Shown: piece after piece, positions 1-8,961 of the stretch
How positions within the stretch are numbered: position 1 is the stretch's first letter
Layout of the letters: every line of letters starts with the position of its first letter
NCBI GenBank assembly: GCA_947176065.1
Contig: CAMWPB010000003.1
Location: 1 to 64,000, forward strand
Direction: 5' to 3'
Length of the DNA: 64,000 nucleotides
Source of the DNA: an uncultured Lachnospiraceae bacterium
GTDB taxonomy: Bacteria > Bacillota > Clostridia > Lachnospirales > Lachnospiraceae
Notes under the pieces: generated by a model
The model's input: the letters and a program-made list of their open reading frames with translations, nothing else
The model's database searches: none
What the model was told of the DNA's origin: nothing
Position numbers and translations under genes: made by a program

Positions 1-1
1 C

Positions 2-1084
2 TCCGTCACCAACTGGCTGCCCTACAACATGCTCAAACGCCCCGGTGTGATGCGGCTTTGGAGCTATCAGGCGGTTGCCCACGGAGCCGATACCGTCATG
101 TTTTTCCAGATGAAACGCAGCATCGGCGCCTGTGAAAAATACCACGGCGCGGTGATCGACCATGCCGGACATGAGAACACCCGTGTATTTCGCGAGGTGG
201 CAGAGCTTGGCGCGGAACTTGACAGGCTGGGTAAGCAGACCCTCTGCGCAAGGTGCGACGCCAAAACCGCCATTGTCTTTGACTGGGATAACTGGTGGGG
301 CATCTCCTACTCGGCGGGACCTTCCGTCTATCTGGACTACTGCCGGGAAGTGGAGCGCTACTACAAAGCCCTGTTCGATCTGCATATTCCCGTGGATATG
401 ATCGGCGTGGAGGACGACTTGTCGCAGTACGATCTGGTCATTGCACCTGTACTTTATATGGTAAAAACAGGATACGATGAAAAGCTGCGAACCTATGTGA
501 AAAACGGCGGTCGTTTCCTGACTACCTTTTTCAGCGGTTATGTGGACGAGCACGATCTCGTGACCGTAGGCGGCTATCCCGGAAAGCTGCGGGATATTCT
601 CGGCATCTGGGTGGAGGAAGAAGACGCGCTGCCGGAGGACATGCACAACTGTTTCCACTATCAGGGAAAGACCTACCCCGCCTCCATGCTCTGCGACCTG
701 CTGCACACGGAAGGGGCCGAGGCGCTCGCCTTCTATGAAAAAGATTTCTACGCGGGTATGCCCGTGCTCACGAAAAACGCCTTCGGCAAAGGCTTTGGCT
801 ACTATGTGGCAACCCAGTCTGACGATGCTTTTTACCGGGTATATCTTGGCGAAATATGCCGGGAAGCGGGAATTGAGCCGATTATGGAAACGCCGGACGA
901 TATAGAAGTGACCAGAAGAGTCAACAAGAACGGCACCTTTGTATTTTTGTTAAACCATGGAGAAGAAGCCCGGGTAATAGCAATGCCCTTTGCAGGAACT
1001 GACCTGTTGACAGAAAAAAGCTACGAAGCGGGGGACGCGCTCACACTGGCGGCGAAAGGCGTGACGATTGTCAAGCTGGACTGA
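2..1084 (+). CDS. Beta-galactosidase, GH42, C-terminal part (5' end outside window)
   Basis: The reading frame is open from the first bases of the window to a TGA stop, so the true start lies upstream. The visible part holds the end of the GH42 barrel (a KRPGVMRLWSYQAVAHGAD stretch and the FFQ motif), the Rossmann-like domain B with DWDNWW at its start, and a small C-terminal beta domain. GH42 enzymes remove terminal beta-galactosyl residues from oligosaccharides and usually act in the cytoplasm. The nucleophile glutamate of this family normally lies just before the SVTNWLPYN stretch that opens this window, so it cannot be checked. The gene converges on the next one, with a short inverted repeat (1110-1124) between them. 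Confidence 0.9.
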   Translation, partial: SVTNWLPYNMLKRPGVMRLWSYQAVAHGADTVMFFQMKRSIGACEKYHGAVIDHAGHENTRVFREVAELGAELDRLGKQTLCARCDAKTAIVFDWDNWWGISYSAGPSVYLDYCREVERYYKALFDLHIPVDMIGVEDDLSQYDLVIAPVLYMVKTGYDEKLRTYVKNGGRFLTTFFSGYVDEHDLVTVGGYPGKLRDILGIWVEEEDALPEDMHNCFHYQGKTYPASMLCDLLHTEGAEALAFYEKDFYAGMPVLTKNAFGKGFGYYVATQSDDAFYRVYLGEICREAGIEPIMETPDDIEVTRRVNKNGTFVFLLNHGEEARVIAMPFAGTDLLTEKSYEAGDALTLAAKGVTIVKLD

Positions 1085-1137
1085 CCGCGTTTCAGAGCGG
1101 AGGGCAGATGCCTGTAAAACAGGCGTAACGATAACGT

Positions 1138-2745
1138 TTACAGTGCATCAATCACGCCCTTTATGCCCTGCTCCTCAAAAATTGTTTTGTAATAAGCGAC
1201 TTCGTTTCTGATCAGTTCGTCAATGACGCGCATGCCAAGCAGCTCCACCGGTGCCTTGTCATCGGTCATAATCCGTTCCCCCGCCTCATAGGGAATGAGA
1301 TTTTCGGAAACCGTATGCATCATTGCAAGGAGACTTTCGTCCGCGACGGTCTCCTTGTTCTTTTTCAGATTCTCAATCATCTGCGGATTGTCTGAGGCAA
1401 AAAGCTCCCTGTTGGTGGAACCCTTTACGTCCACCGTGTAAACCTCGCCGAAAACGCTGCCGATGGTATCCGAGAGATACGCGTTAATGCTGTCCTCCCC
1501 GCTGCCGCGCATGTTCATATTGACCACCATCACGCCGTCCTCCGTCAGATGCTCCTTTACCAGCGTAAAAAACTCCACGGAAGACATCTGGAAGGGAATC
1601 GTAATATCCTGATAAGCGTCCACCATAATCACATCATACTTTCCGTCGATGGCATTCAGATAAGCTCTGCCGTCATAGGTGGTAACCGCCACATCCTCCG
1701 GCAGTTCAAAATAAGTCCGGGCCAGATCCGTGATCTTCTCGTCAATCTCCACACCCTCCACGGGCATGTCCCCATAAAAAGCCCGGCACTGGTGCGCATA
1801 GGTGCCCGTTCCCATACCGAGAATCAGCGTATCGCAGTCCGCCGGATTTTCCTTCCCCGTCATAAGCGGCGCCGCCATGGCATAGTCGTAATACATCCCC
1901 GTAAGCCCCTCGCCCTTCATCAGAATGGACTGCACTCCGAAAAGCACATTTGTCGATAAAATGACACTTCTGTCGTTTTCTTTCACCTGCAGATAATTAT
2001 AAATGGATTCTCCCTCATACGCCAGATTGTTTTCCCAGAAGGCAAAGCTGTTCGACGCTCCGAAAATGCAGCACAGGATAAAGATAACGGCCGACGCAGC
2101 GCTCTTTTTCAATCCGCTTTTTTTGCTGACAAAATAAATAATGCCCAGGCCCAGCAAAATCGCCGCGAAAATCAGAAAGGTGACCGAAGTACCCACCGCC
2201 GGAATCGAGACAAAAGTCGGCACAAACGTGCCGATAATGCTGCCGATCGTATTAAACGCCCCAAGCGTCCCCACGATACTGCCGCTTTCTTCCAGACTGT
2301 CCACCGTGTATTTTGCCAGAGAAGGCGTCACCGTTCCCAGCAGGAAAAGCGGAAACACAAAAACCACCATACAAGCCGCGAAGGCCGCCCAGATCAGGAA
2401 ATTCGTATTCACCGCAAAAATTAACAGCGCGGAAATTCCCATAATAATATACTTTCCCACCACCGGAATCAACGCAATCCATACTCCGGCAATCAAAATT
2501 CTCGTATAGAGCCTGTCCGGATTCGGATTCCTGTCCGCGCTCTTTCCGCCGTATATATTGCCCAGCGCCATAGCGATCATAATGGTGCCGATGATGATCG
2601 TCCACACAATCTGGGAAGAGCTGAAATAGGGAGCGAGCAGCCTGCTCGCCCCCAGCTCCACCGCCATCACGGACATACCGGCGAAAAATTCTGTCAGGTA
2701 CAGAAATATTCGATTTTTTAAGATGGATGTAGTATTCATATACAA
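1138..2745 (-). CDS. Membrane-fused spermidine synthase-like protein
   Basis: About 535 residues. The first 220 residues are hydrophobic with roughly seven membrane segments; the C-terminal half is a class I methyltransferase-like fold of the spermidine synthase family, with the nucleotide-binding glycines in LILGMGTGTYAHQC, an acidic VEGVEID strand end and a DGRAYL motif. Such fused proteins are widespread in bacteria, but their polyamine product is often unproven; the sequence alone does not show whether aminopropyl transfer takes place. Translation may begin at a TTG (2745) or at an ATG two codons later (2739); an AGGA ribosome site fits both. The Syd-like gene lies directly upstream on the same strand. 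Confidence 0.75.
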   Translation of the reverse strand: MYMNTTSILKNRIFLYLTEFFAGMSVMAVELGASRLLAPYFSSSQIVWTIIIGTIMIAMALGNIYGGKSADRNPNPDRLYTRILIAGVWIALIPVVGKYIIMGISALLIFAVNTNFLIWAAFAACMVVFVFPLFLLGTVTPSLAKYTVDSLEESGSIVGTLGAFNTIGSIIGTFVPTFVSIPAVGTSVTFLIFAAILLGLGIIYFVSKKSGLKKSAASAVIFILCCIFGASNSFAFWENNLAYEGESIYNYLQVKENDRSVILSTNVLFGVQSILMKGEGLTGMYYDYAMAAPLMTGKENPADCDTLILGMGTGTYAHQCRAFYGDMPVEGVEIDEKITDLARTYFELPEDVAVTTYDGRAYLNAIDGKYDVIMVDAYQDITIPFQMSSVEFFTLVKEHLTEDGVMVVNMNMRGSGEDSINAYLSDTIGSVFGEVYTVDVKGSTNRELFASDNPQMIENLKKNKETVADESLLAMMHTVSENLIPYEAGERIMTDDKAPVELLGMRVIDELIRNEVAYYKTIFEEQGIKGVIDAL

Positions 2746-2788
2746 GCTTGTCCTTTTCCGTATTTAATCTTTGCCAAACTTCCAAGGT

Positions 2789-3313
2789 CTATTTCACAGG
2801 TGTCATCTTATTCAGAAATTCCTCCAACGAATCTGCAAGTTTCTCCACATTTTCGCAATCATAATCTACCCAAACAATTGCCCCTGTACCAATGTCCATA
2901 CATAACGCTAAATCCATATTGCTATAGATACCCATATGAAGATACTTCTTGTTCTTCATCTCAAAAATGCCATTCTTTAAATCCTGTAAAATATCTCTAC
3001 AGTCACTTACAGCATCAAGCCTTACACTTTCTCCATGATAAAAGCCCTGAAGCTGCAAAAAATAGTATGAATTATAAAACTCTTTTGCTGCATCAGGTAA
3101 TATCAGGTCCAACGCATCCTCTAAATCCGAAAAATCTGTTTGTCTATCCTTTTCTTTATATATCCACTGAATATAATCTTCCTCATCCGCTTCTCCATAC
3201 CATAATGAAGACTTCTCATCTTCATCATAGGGAATAGTCGGATAAGTTCCCGTATAGTTTTTATAGCATTCAAAATACTTGTCCAAATATGTTTTTAAGC
3301 ATTCTTTAATCAC
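2789..3313 (-). CDS. Syd-like protein (SUKH superfamily)
   Basis: 174 residues, acidic and rich in Tyr and Asp. It resembles SecY-interacting protein Syd over its length: an N-terminal amphipathic helix, a conserved mid part with DLEDALDLILPDA followed by FYNSYYF, and the C-terminal EEFLNKMTP ending typical of the family. Syd belongs to the SUKH superfamily, many members of which are immunity proteins for polymorphic toxins. No toxin gene is adjacent. The gene is clearly richer in A and T than its neighbours, which suggests recent acquisition. The family match is by eye; the role (Sec surveillance or orphan immunity protein) is open. Confidence 0.6.
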   Translation of the reverse strand: MIKECLKTYLDKYFECYKNYTGTYPTIPYDEDEKSSLWYGEADEEDYIQWIYKEKDRQTDFSDLEDALDLILPDAAKEFYNSYYFLQLQGFYHGESVRLDAVSDCRDILQDLKNGIFEMKNKKYLHMGIYSNMDLALCMDIGTGAIVWVDYDCENVEKLADSLEEFLNKMTPVK

Positions 3314-3422
3314 TGTTTTCCCCCTCCAGACTTCCGATTCGTCAAACTGCTCAACGCCATTATCTTACCATAAGTACACACACAATTCCATTAAATTTTG
3401 ATTAAACTCCCAAATGCGAAAA

Positions 3423-3454
3423 CGCGGGCGACGTAATATTACCTGTCGCCCGCG
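3423..3454 (-). terminator. Intrinsic terminator of sipL
   Basis: A perfect 10-bp inverted repeat (CGCGGGCGAC and GTCGCCCGCG, 12-base loop) lies 16 bases after the stop of the SPOCS/LysM gene and is followed on the minus strand by four T residues. Confidence 0.75.
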
Positions 3455-3469
3455 CATCCCCTTTCACAA

Positions 3470-5026
3470 TCAAATGCCGCCCTTCACCACCAGTATTTTA
3501 TCCCCCGCACTGATTTCCTCCGTGGGCAGCTCGTTGACTTCCTTCAACTGTGCCACCGGCACATAGTATTTCTTGCCGATATCCCACAGCGTCTCCCCGG
3601 GCCCTGCGATACAGATCACCATACCCGGAAGGTCGCTGAGCTTATTCAGATCCAACGGCTCCACCTTGATATCCGTGACCAGATCACGGTTCTGCACAGA
3701 AAATACGATCACTTTAAACTGCAGTGCCGCCTTTACATCCAGCTCGTCGCTGTCAAGCATGGTCACCGTCAGCTGCTCGATACTGCTGCGCAGCTTATAG
3801 ACACAGGTGGGCAGAATGCCTTCCGCCTCGATCACATATTGGAACGGCAGCTCGTTGACCGTGGAATAGATGGACTTCGCGCCGCCCGCACTCAAATAGA
3901 GTGTCGTCACAAGAAGCGTTCCCGTAACGGCAATGCCATTCTCCACGATGGCCTGCTCGTCAATCCTGATTTCCCCGTCGGAGTGAATGAGCTGATACAT
4001 CGTCATCTCCGGGTTCTGAATCCGCACATGCTCCGCAATCTTACATTTTCCGCTGCCCGCCAGCAAAAGACTCTTTACGGGCACCTGTGTTGCCAGCGCC
4101 TCTATCTCTTTATCCACGCCGTAAACGTCGGAAATCACCTCCAGATTTTCCTCCTCGTAAAGATGGATATCCAGATCCAGTACAGGCTCCACGCAGAACA
4201 CTCTCTCCTCCCCGTCGAAATCCTGCCGCACCTCCACATTGCACTGTCCCAGATGATACTGGATATCGGGAATCATATTTTCCCGGCAGCCGTGACACTC
4301 GATAATGCCGCTGAAAGGCACGGTGTTTTCATACCACTGGGTTTTATCGTTATCCCCTTCTCCCTCATATAAGAAAAAGGCCCGCATCTCTCCCTGAATC
4401 GAAAGCTTTTCCTCCAGTGCCTTAAACTCCACATGGTCAAAGCAGATATGATGCCATATTGTCTGGAATACATTCGGCAGATTGCCCGTCAGCTCCATCT
4501 CTTCCTTCAGGCGGAAAATGTCTTTCTTGTGCAGCACCAGCTCTACCACGGGATAGACGCACTTGCGGTACTCCACAGGCTCCTCATGATAAAGGTCGAC
4601 CCCCGTCTCGCACTCCACATGCTCCTCCCGCTCCAGCGTAAAGGAAACCACCGCCTGCACGCTGAATTTACGCGAGTTGATCAGGCCCACTGTCAGATCC
4701 TCGATGCAGCTTTCCGTCAGGATCGTGTCGCCGCCCGCTACCCCCTCCATATTCACCTTTTCCTCAAAGGGAATCACCGCCTCCATGCTGGCGCACATCC
4801 CCTCCATGTCCGTCAGATACAATATGGACACCACCAGCTTACCTTTCAGGCTGACAGCGTTTTCTCCGGGGCGCATCTCCTCCATTATGATCTCGCCTTT
4901 ACTGCTGAGCAGATAGTTTGCATCCAGCTTGTTATCCGAAATGTTTACGTCCTCTTCCAATACCATCTGCGTGCCGGCTCTGCCGTTTATTCGATCCATA
5001 TGTATCTTTTTCTTCACCAATTCCAC
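3470..5026 (-). CDS. sipL: SPOCS (DUF3794) and LysM protein, SipL-type spore coat/cortex factor
   Basis: 518 residues from a GTG start at 5026, preceded by a GGGAGGG ribosome site; a longer frame to 5128 has no such site. Most of the protein consists of repeated DUF3794/SPOCS domains (clear units near residues 15-140, 160-300 and 320-440, each with a valine-rich beta pattern), and it ends in a LysM domain (MVICIAGPGETLWDIGKKYY onward, about residues 470-515). This arrangement and length match SipL of Clostridioides difficile, which binds SpoIVA at the forespore surface and is needed for coat attachment. It is expressed in the mother cell in species where it has been studied. SPOCS proteins of other roles exist, so the symbol is a probable assignment. 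Confidence 0.8.
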   Translation of the reverse strand: MELVKKKIHMDRINGRAGTQMVLEEDVNISDNKLDANYLLSSKGEIIMEEMRPGENAVSLKGKLVVSILYLTDMEGMCASMEAVIPFEEKVNMEGVAGGDTILTESCIEDLTVGLINSRKFSVQAVVSFTLEREEHVECETGVDLYHEEPVEYRKCVYPVVELVLHKKDIFRLKEEMELTGNLPNVFQTIWHHICFDHVEFKALEEKLSIQGEMRAFFLYEGEGDNDKTQWYENTVPFSGIIECHGCRENMIPDIQYHLGQCNVEVRQDFDGEERVFCVEPVLDLDIHLYEEENLEVISDVYGVDKEIEALATQVPVKSLLLAGSGKCKIAEHVRIQNPEMTMYQLIHSDGEIRIDEQAIVENGIAVTGTLLVTTLYLSAGGAKSIYSTVNELPFQYVIEAEGILPTCVYKLRSSIEQLTVTMLDSDELDVKAALQFKVIVFSVQNRDLVTDIKVEPLDLNKLSDLPGMVICIAGPGETLWDIGKKYYVPVAQLKEVNELPTEEISAGDKILVVKGGI

Positions 5027-5107
5027 AAAAATGCCCTCCCTGCGTATAGTTACTATAAATCTATGCGCAGGAAGGGTCGAATATGTTTCCAAAAGTATAT
5101 ATTGCGG

Positions 5108-5199
5108 AGAATGCCGCTTTTCAGGCATTCTCTTACGCGAAACTTAGTACTTCTTAGCGAAGCAGCCTTTGCTGCCGAGCTTTAGAAGTACTTTTCGCG
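5108..5199. other. Two strong hairpins between sipL and pyrD
   Basis: The first hairpin is GAGAATGCC/GGCATTCTC (about 5108-5132), a perfect 9-bp stem with an 8-base loop. The second is a long stem (5136-5199) with matching outer CGCGAAA/TTTCGCG, middle GTACTTCT/AGAAGTAC, and inner GCAGC/GCTGC segments. On the + strand the second is followed by six T residues, so it resembles a terminator for + strand transcription, although both flanking genes are on the minus strand. It may end pyrKD transcription by structure alone or block antisense transcription; neither is shown. Confidence 0.55.
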
Positions 5200-5203
5200 T
5201 TTT

Positions 5204-6106
5204 TTACGTCACGGCCCCGATCAGCTCCGTCACATTCTCAATCCCATACTGTTTCATATAGGCCTCAATCCCTTCCACCACTTCCACGGTAGTGTAGGGA
5301 TTCACAAAATTCATCGCGCCCACGGCCACGGCACTGGCTCCCGCAAGCAGAAACTCTATCGCATCCTCCGCGCTGCCGATGCCGCCCATGCCGATAATCG
5401 GAATCTTCACGGCCTGCGCCGTCTGATAGACCATGCGCACGGCCACCGGCTTGACCGCGGGACCTGACATACCGCCCGTCTTATTGGCCAGCACAAACTT
5501 TTTTCTGTGAATGTCGATCTTCATGCCCGTGATCGTATTGATCATAGAGAGGGCATCGGCTCCCGCCGCCTCAGCCGCCCTTGCCATCTCTGTAATGTCC
5601 GTCACATTGGGACTCAGCTTCATGATCACCGGCTGTTTCGCTTTTCTTTTAATCTGCGACGTGATATCGTAGAGCGAATCCGCCTTCTGCCCGAAAACAA
5701 TCGCACCCTCCTTCACGTTGGGACAGGACACATTGATTTCCAGCATGGAAACGGCTGTGTCCGAAAGGCGCTCCACCACTTCCAGATAATCTTCCACGGT
5801 TTTGCCGCAGACATTAACAATGACGTTTGTGTCATATTTTTGCAAAAAAGCCAGATCTCTCTCCATAAAGACATCGATTCCCGGATTCTGCAGACCGATG
5901 GCGTTTAACATGCCGCCGTACACTTCCGCTACGCGCGGAGTCGGGTTGCCCTCCCAGGGCACATTGGCCACGCCCTTGGTCACCACCGCACCCAGTCTGT
6001 TTAAATCCACAAAGTCACTGTACTCCATGCCGGAACCGAAAGTGCCGGACGCCGTCATAACAGGATTCTTAAAGGTGACCCCCGCAATTTTTACCTCCGT
6101 ATTCAT
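5204..6106 (-). CDS. pyrD: Dihydroorotate dehydrogenase B, catalytic subunit
   Basis: 300 residues, the normal length for class 1B PyrD. It oxidises dihydroorotate to orotate with FMN in the fourth step of pyrimidine synthesis, passing electrons to PyrK and on to NAD. Visible marks are the N-terminal ASGTFGSGMEY, the catalytic cysteine in EINVSCPNVKEG (about residue 133), the KLSPNVTDI strand and the FMN-phosphate region IIGMGGIGSAEDA. Its start overlaps the end of pyrK by four bases (ATGA), so the two are translationally coupled and probably form one heterotetramer. Confidence 0.97.
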   Translation of the reverse strand: MNTEVKIAGVTFKNPVMTASGTFGSGMEYSDFVDLNRLGAVVTKGVANVPWEGNPTPRVAEVYGGMLNAIGLQNPGIDVFMERDLAFLQKYDTNVIVNVCGKTVEDYLEVVERLSDTAVSMLEINVSCPNVKEGAIVFGQKADSLYDITSQIKRKAKQPVIMKLSPNVTDITEMARAAEAAGADALSMINTITGMKIDIHRKKFVLANKTGGMSGPAVKPVAVRMVYQTAQAVKIPIIGMGGIGSAEDAIEFLLAGASAVAVGAMNFVNPYTTVEVVEGIEAYMKQYGIENVTELIGAVT

Positions 6107-6879
6107 ATATCCACCTCCCCTGCTTCAAAAACCGGCCCTTCCGTACAAATACGGGCATTGTTTACATGGGAGTGCGCATCCGTCTTCGTCGTACGGCATA
6201 CGCATCCAAGACACGCGCCAACACCGCAGGCCATGCGCTCCTCCAGAGAAATATAGGCTTCGATCCCGTTTTGTGCCGCATATTTTTTAATGGCACGAAG
6301 CATCGGCATCGGCCCGCAGGCCATAATCACATCCGCCTGAAGGGAGTAGGCATTGATAATATCCATCACATTTCCCTTCGTCCCCACACTGCCGTCCTCC
6401 GTCGCCACATAGACATCGCCGTATTCCGCCAGATCCTCTTCCAGAAAAAGCTCCTTATTCCGATAGCCGAGCAGAATCTGTTTTTTCCCGTCCATCGCCT
6501 TTGCAAGCTCCAGCATAGGCGGAATGCCGATCCCGCCGCCCATCAGAAAAACGCGTTTTCCCTTCGCTCTATCAACGGGAAACCCATTTCCCAGCACACC
6601 GAGGATATCCAGCCGGTCGCCCGCCTTACAGGCCGAAAACTCCGCCGTGCCCTTTCCCGCCACGCGGTACACAAGCCGGAGCCTGTTTTTCTCCTTGTCC
6701 GTCTCACAGATACTGATCGGACGGGGCAGGAGCATACTTTCACCGTGAGGATACACCCCCACGAACTGTCCCGGACGTACGTCCTTCGCAAGTTTCGTTT
6801 CCAGCCAGAGATCGTATATCTGCTCCGCGATCTGTTTCTGCGATATTACCGTCGCCGTTACTTTTCTCTTCTGCGCCAT
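6103..6879 (-). CDS. pyrK: Dihydroorotate dehydrogenase B, electron transfer subunit
   Basis: 258 residues. A flavin reductase fold with the FAD motif RPISIC, an NAD-binding stretch with GGGIGIPPML, and a C-terminal [2Fe-2S] cluster: three cysteines in ACGVGACLGCVC and a fourth in ARICTEGPVF. It accepts electrons from PyrD and reduces NAD. An AAAGGA ribosome site precedes the ATG at 6879. pyrC is not adjacent but lies about 4 kb further on in another group, so the pyrimidine genes are dispersed here. Confidence 0.97.
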   Translation of the reverse strand: MAQKRKVTATVISQKQIAEQIYDLWLETKLAKDVRPGQFVGVYPHGESMLLPRPISICETDKEKNRLRLVYRVAGKGTAEFSACKAGDRLDILGVLGNGFPVDRAKGKRVFLMGGGIGIPPMLELAKAMDGKKQILLGYRNKELFLEEDLAEYGDVYVATEDGSVGTKGNVMDIINAYSLQADVIMACGPMPMLRAIKKYAAQNGIEAYISLEERMACGVGACLGCVCRTTKTDAHSHVNNARICTEGPVFEAGEVDI

Positions 6880-6944
6880 ATGAGATTCCTTTCTGGTTGA
6901 TTTGCCATACTCCGCGGTGCACGCTGCTCATTGTTATCACGTAG

Positions 6945-6953
6945 ATTATATCA
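6945..6953 (-). promoter_or_regulatory. Extended -10 promoter element for pyrKD
   Basis: The minus strand reads TGA-TATAAT, an extended -10 box, about 65 bases before pyrK. The TGA is also the stop codon of ogt. No good -35 hexamer is visible, which is usual for extended -10 promoters. Confidence 0.5.
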
Positions 6954-7445
6954 CGCCTGTCTTTCCATTGCCAGAAGCCATTTCTTTTTTTCAAGGCCGC
7001 CCGCGTACCCTGTCAGGCTGCCGTCTGACCCTAAGACCCTGTGACATGGGATAATGAGGGACATGGGGTTGTGTGCAACCGCATTGCCAACCGCCTGCGC
7101 CGACATGGACGCAAGCCCCCGCCGTTTCGCTATTCCCTTTGCAATTTCCGCATAGGTCGTCGTCTGCCCGAAAGGAACCGCGAGCAGCGCCTCCCACACC
7201 TCTTTCTGGAAGGAAGTGCCTTTCATGAACAGCGGCGGCATAAAATCCGGCTCTTTGCCGCTAAAGTATATGGCGAGCCATTGTTCCGTCTGCTCAAAGA
7301 CAGGCAGATTTTTCTCCTCATGATTCCGGTCAAGTTTGTCCGCAAAATATTTCTGTCCCTCAAACCACAGGCCTGTCAGAGCCTGTCCGTCGGCGGCAAG
7401 CATGATCCTGCCGAGCGGAGAATTGTAGTGATGTATATATTCCAT
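6951..7445 (-). CDS. ogt: Methylated-DNA--protein-cysteine methyltransferase
   Basis: 164 residues. It repairs O6-alkylguanine by transferring the alkyl group to its own cysteine in the motif IIPCHRVLGSDG (Cys near residue 132). The preceding helix-turn-helix (TTYAEIA, then AVGNAVAHNP with the arginine-finger position) and the C-terminal GYAGGLEKKKWLL are as expected. The N-terminal ribonuclease-like domain is short. The ATG at 7445 has an AGGAGG site. The length and the lack of an AraC domain fit Ogt rather than Ada. Confidence 0.95.
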   Translation of the reverse strand: MEYIHHYNSPLGRIMLAADGQALTGLWFEGQKYFADKLDRNHEEKNLPVFEQTEQWLAIYFSGKEPDFMPPLFMKGTSFQKEVWEALLAVPFGQTTTYAEIAKGIAKRRGLASMSAQAVGNAVAHNPMSLIIPCHRVLGSDGSLTGYAGGLEKKKWLLAMERQA

Positions 7446-7696
7446 TTAATCCTCCTGTCTAAACGTCATCTTTTAACGAGTCACGGTCGTACTTGCTTCG
7501 CGCCCATTTCAATAGCATTGCATACCTTTTCCATTCACAACTTTTATGAAAACACTCTGATTCTCCGCACAATCATATCACCATAACCAGCGTCCCCGCC
7601 CCGATCAACACACAGCAACGATGCGCCGGCTGCCGGTCCGGAAAGGATGAGAAATATCCGGCTTTTATACCTATTCTGACTGCCCCTCTGCCCGAC

Positions 7697-8230
7697 TCAG
7701 CAATCGGCCGCAAGCATCTCCAACGCTTCCTCCATCGAAACGCACTTCGCATATCTTCCGTTCCACATGAAATCATTGTAATAATGATAGCATGTGTCTT
7801 TCTTCATATAATCATTATCAAAGGTGGAGTTTGCATAGGCTGGCACAATCATCTCATATCCCTGATCAAAACCGCTGTGAATGGTGGCGTCTATGCAAAA
7901 ATTTGTCTGCAGGCCCACAATCATAATTTTCGTTTCCCTTTTCTCCGACAAATACCCTGCCAGTCCCGTCGATTCGTGCAGTGCGCTGTTTACGGTCTTG
8001 TCAAAAATGCGCTCTCCCTTCAAGGGCGCGAATTCCTCAAAAATCGCAAACTCGTCGTCTCCCACGGAAAACCCTGTACCCGGGCCGTCATCATGTCTCA
8101 CGTACACGACTTCCACACGATGCTTTCTGGCCTGCGCAATCAAAGCCTTTATGTTCTCCCGCAGTCGTTCAAACGCAAACAGTCTTCCATCCGTAATGCC
8201 TTTCTGTGTATCCACTACAAGTAAAATCAT
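7697..8230 (-). CDS. Cysteine hydrolase, isochorismatase family
   Basis: 177 residues with the catalytic triad of the family: Asp in LLVVDTQKG (residue 7), Lys in IFDKTVNSAL, and Cys in GLQTNFCIDATI. Members hydrolyse isochorismate, nicotinamide, N-carbamoylsarcosine or related amides; the substrate cannot be told from the sequence. PncB, which uses nicotinate, is in the same window but 49 kb away. The 250 bases between this gene and ogt hold no recognisable gene. Confidence 0.88.
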   Translation of the reverse strand: MILLVVDTQKGITDGRLFAFERLRENIKALIAQARKHRVEVVYVRHDDGPGTGFSVGDDEFAIFEEFAPLKGERIFDKTVNSALHESTGLAGYLSEKRETKIMIVGLQTNFCIDATIHSGFDQGYEMIVPAYANSTFDNDYMKKDTCYHYYNDFMWNGRYAKCVSMEEALEMLAADC

Positions 8231-8471
8231 ACAATTCTCCTTTCAAAAATCCACGATACATGCTTTTGCATTCAACTATACATTAATTATGAACCCATTA
8301 TTTTCCATATTTTATGCGGTACGTTTATTTTACTTTTTTCTACATTAAAATGCGATACAGTTAAAATATAATTATAACTTTATTGCAACACAATGGCTTG
8401 CAGACTCTTGGCGTGGTCTGCTTTACTTTCAGAAAAAGGCCGAAGCGCCCTGCTTTGGCATGGAGAAAACA

Positions 8472-8831
8472 ATGGAATTTGGTGAATTTCTGGCTAAACT
8501 GCGAAAAGAAAAAGGATATCTGCAAAAAGAAATTGCCGCCTATCTGAACGTGACTGTGGCAACTGTTTCCAACTACGAGAAAGGCGTACATACACCTGAT
8601 CTGAACACACTGATTAAACTTGCAGATTTTTACGATGTATCTACGGATTTCCTTTTACAGCGAACCGGGTACCGCGCAAGCATCAGCTCGTTGAACAAAC
8701 GTCTTTCCGCCGATTATACTGTCAGCGATCTTATGAATGCAACGCTGGAACTGGACCGCCAGAACACGGCTGCCCTTTTAGATTATTATGAGCTTCTGAC
8801 ACTCAGAAATTCTGTCAATCGGGCAACTTAG
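8472..8831 (+). CDS. XRE-family helix-turn-helix regulator
   Basis: 119 residues from the ATG at 8472, which has a GGAG site six bases upstream; an in-frame ATG at 8460 has none. An N-terminal lambda-repressor-like HTH spans about residues 4-60 (EFLAKLRKEKGYLQKEIAAY, then TVATVSNYEKGVHTPDLNTL), followed by a short helical C-terminal part that may dimerise. It is divergent from the cysteine hydrolase, with an AT-rich 240-base spacer that probably holds both promoters. Its targets are unknown. Confidence 0.88.
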   Translation: MEFGEFLAKLRKEKGYLQKEIAAYLNVTVATVSNYEKGVHTPDLNTLIKLADFYDVSTDFLLQRTGYRASISSLNKRLSADYTVSDLMNATLELDRQNTAALLDYYELLTLRNSVNRAT

Positions 8832-8878
8832 ACGGCTCTGTCAAGGCGCGGCAGAAGACATAACCATTTTTCAAAACA

Positions 8879-8922
8879 AGCGGCCGGATCAGCAATTTAT
8901 CAAAATCCTGACCGCTTTTTTC
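8879..8922 (+). terminator. Intrinsic terminator after the XRE regulator
   Basis: AGCGG and CCGCT arms with an inner GAT/ATC pair enclose a loop and are followed by six T residues on the + strand, about 50 bases after the stop codon. Confidence 0.65.
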
Positions 8923-8961
8923 GCATTCTCCAATGTCAGCCCCACTGTCCATGCTTTGTTC

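Noticed and set aside
1110..1124. Terminator between the GH42 and spermidine synthase-like genes
   Set aside because: The GCCTGT/ACAGGC stem is only 6 bp and has no T-tract on either strand.
7573..7776. Possible 67-residue gene after the cysteine hydrolase
   Set aside because: It overlaps the hydrolase 3' end in another frame, has no ribosome site, and matches nothing I recognise.
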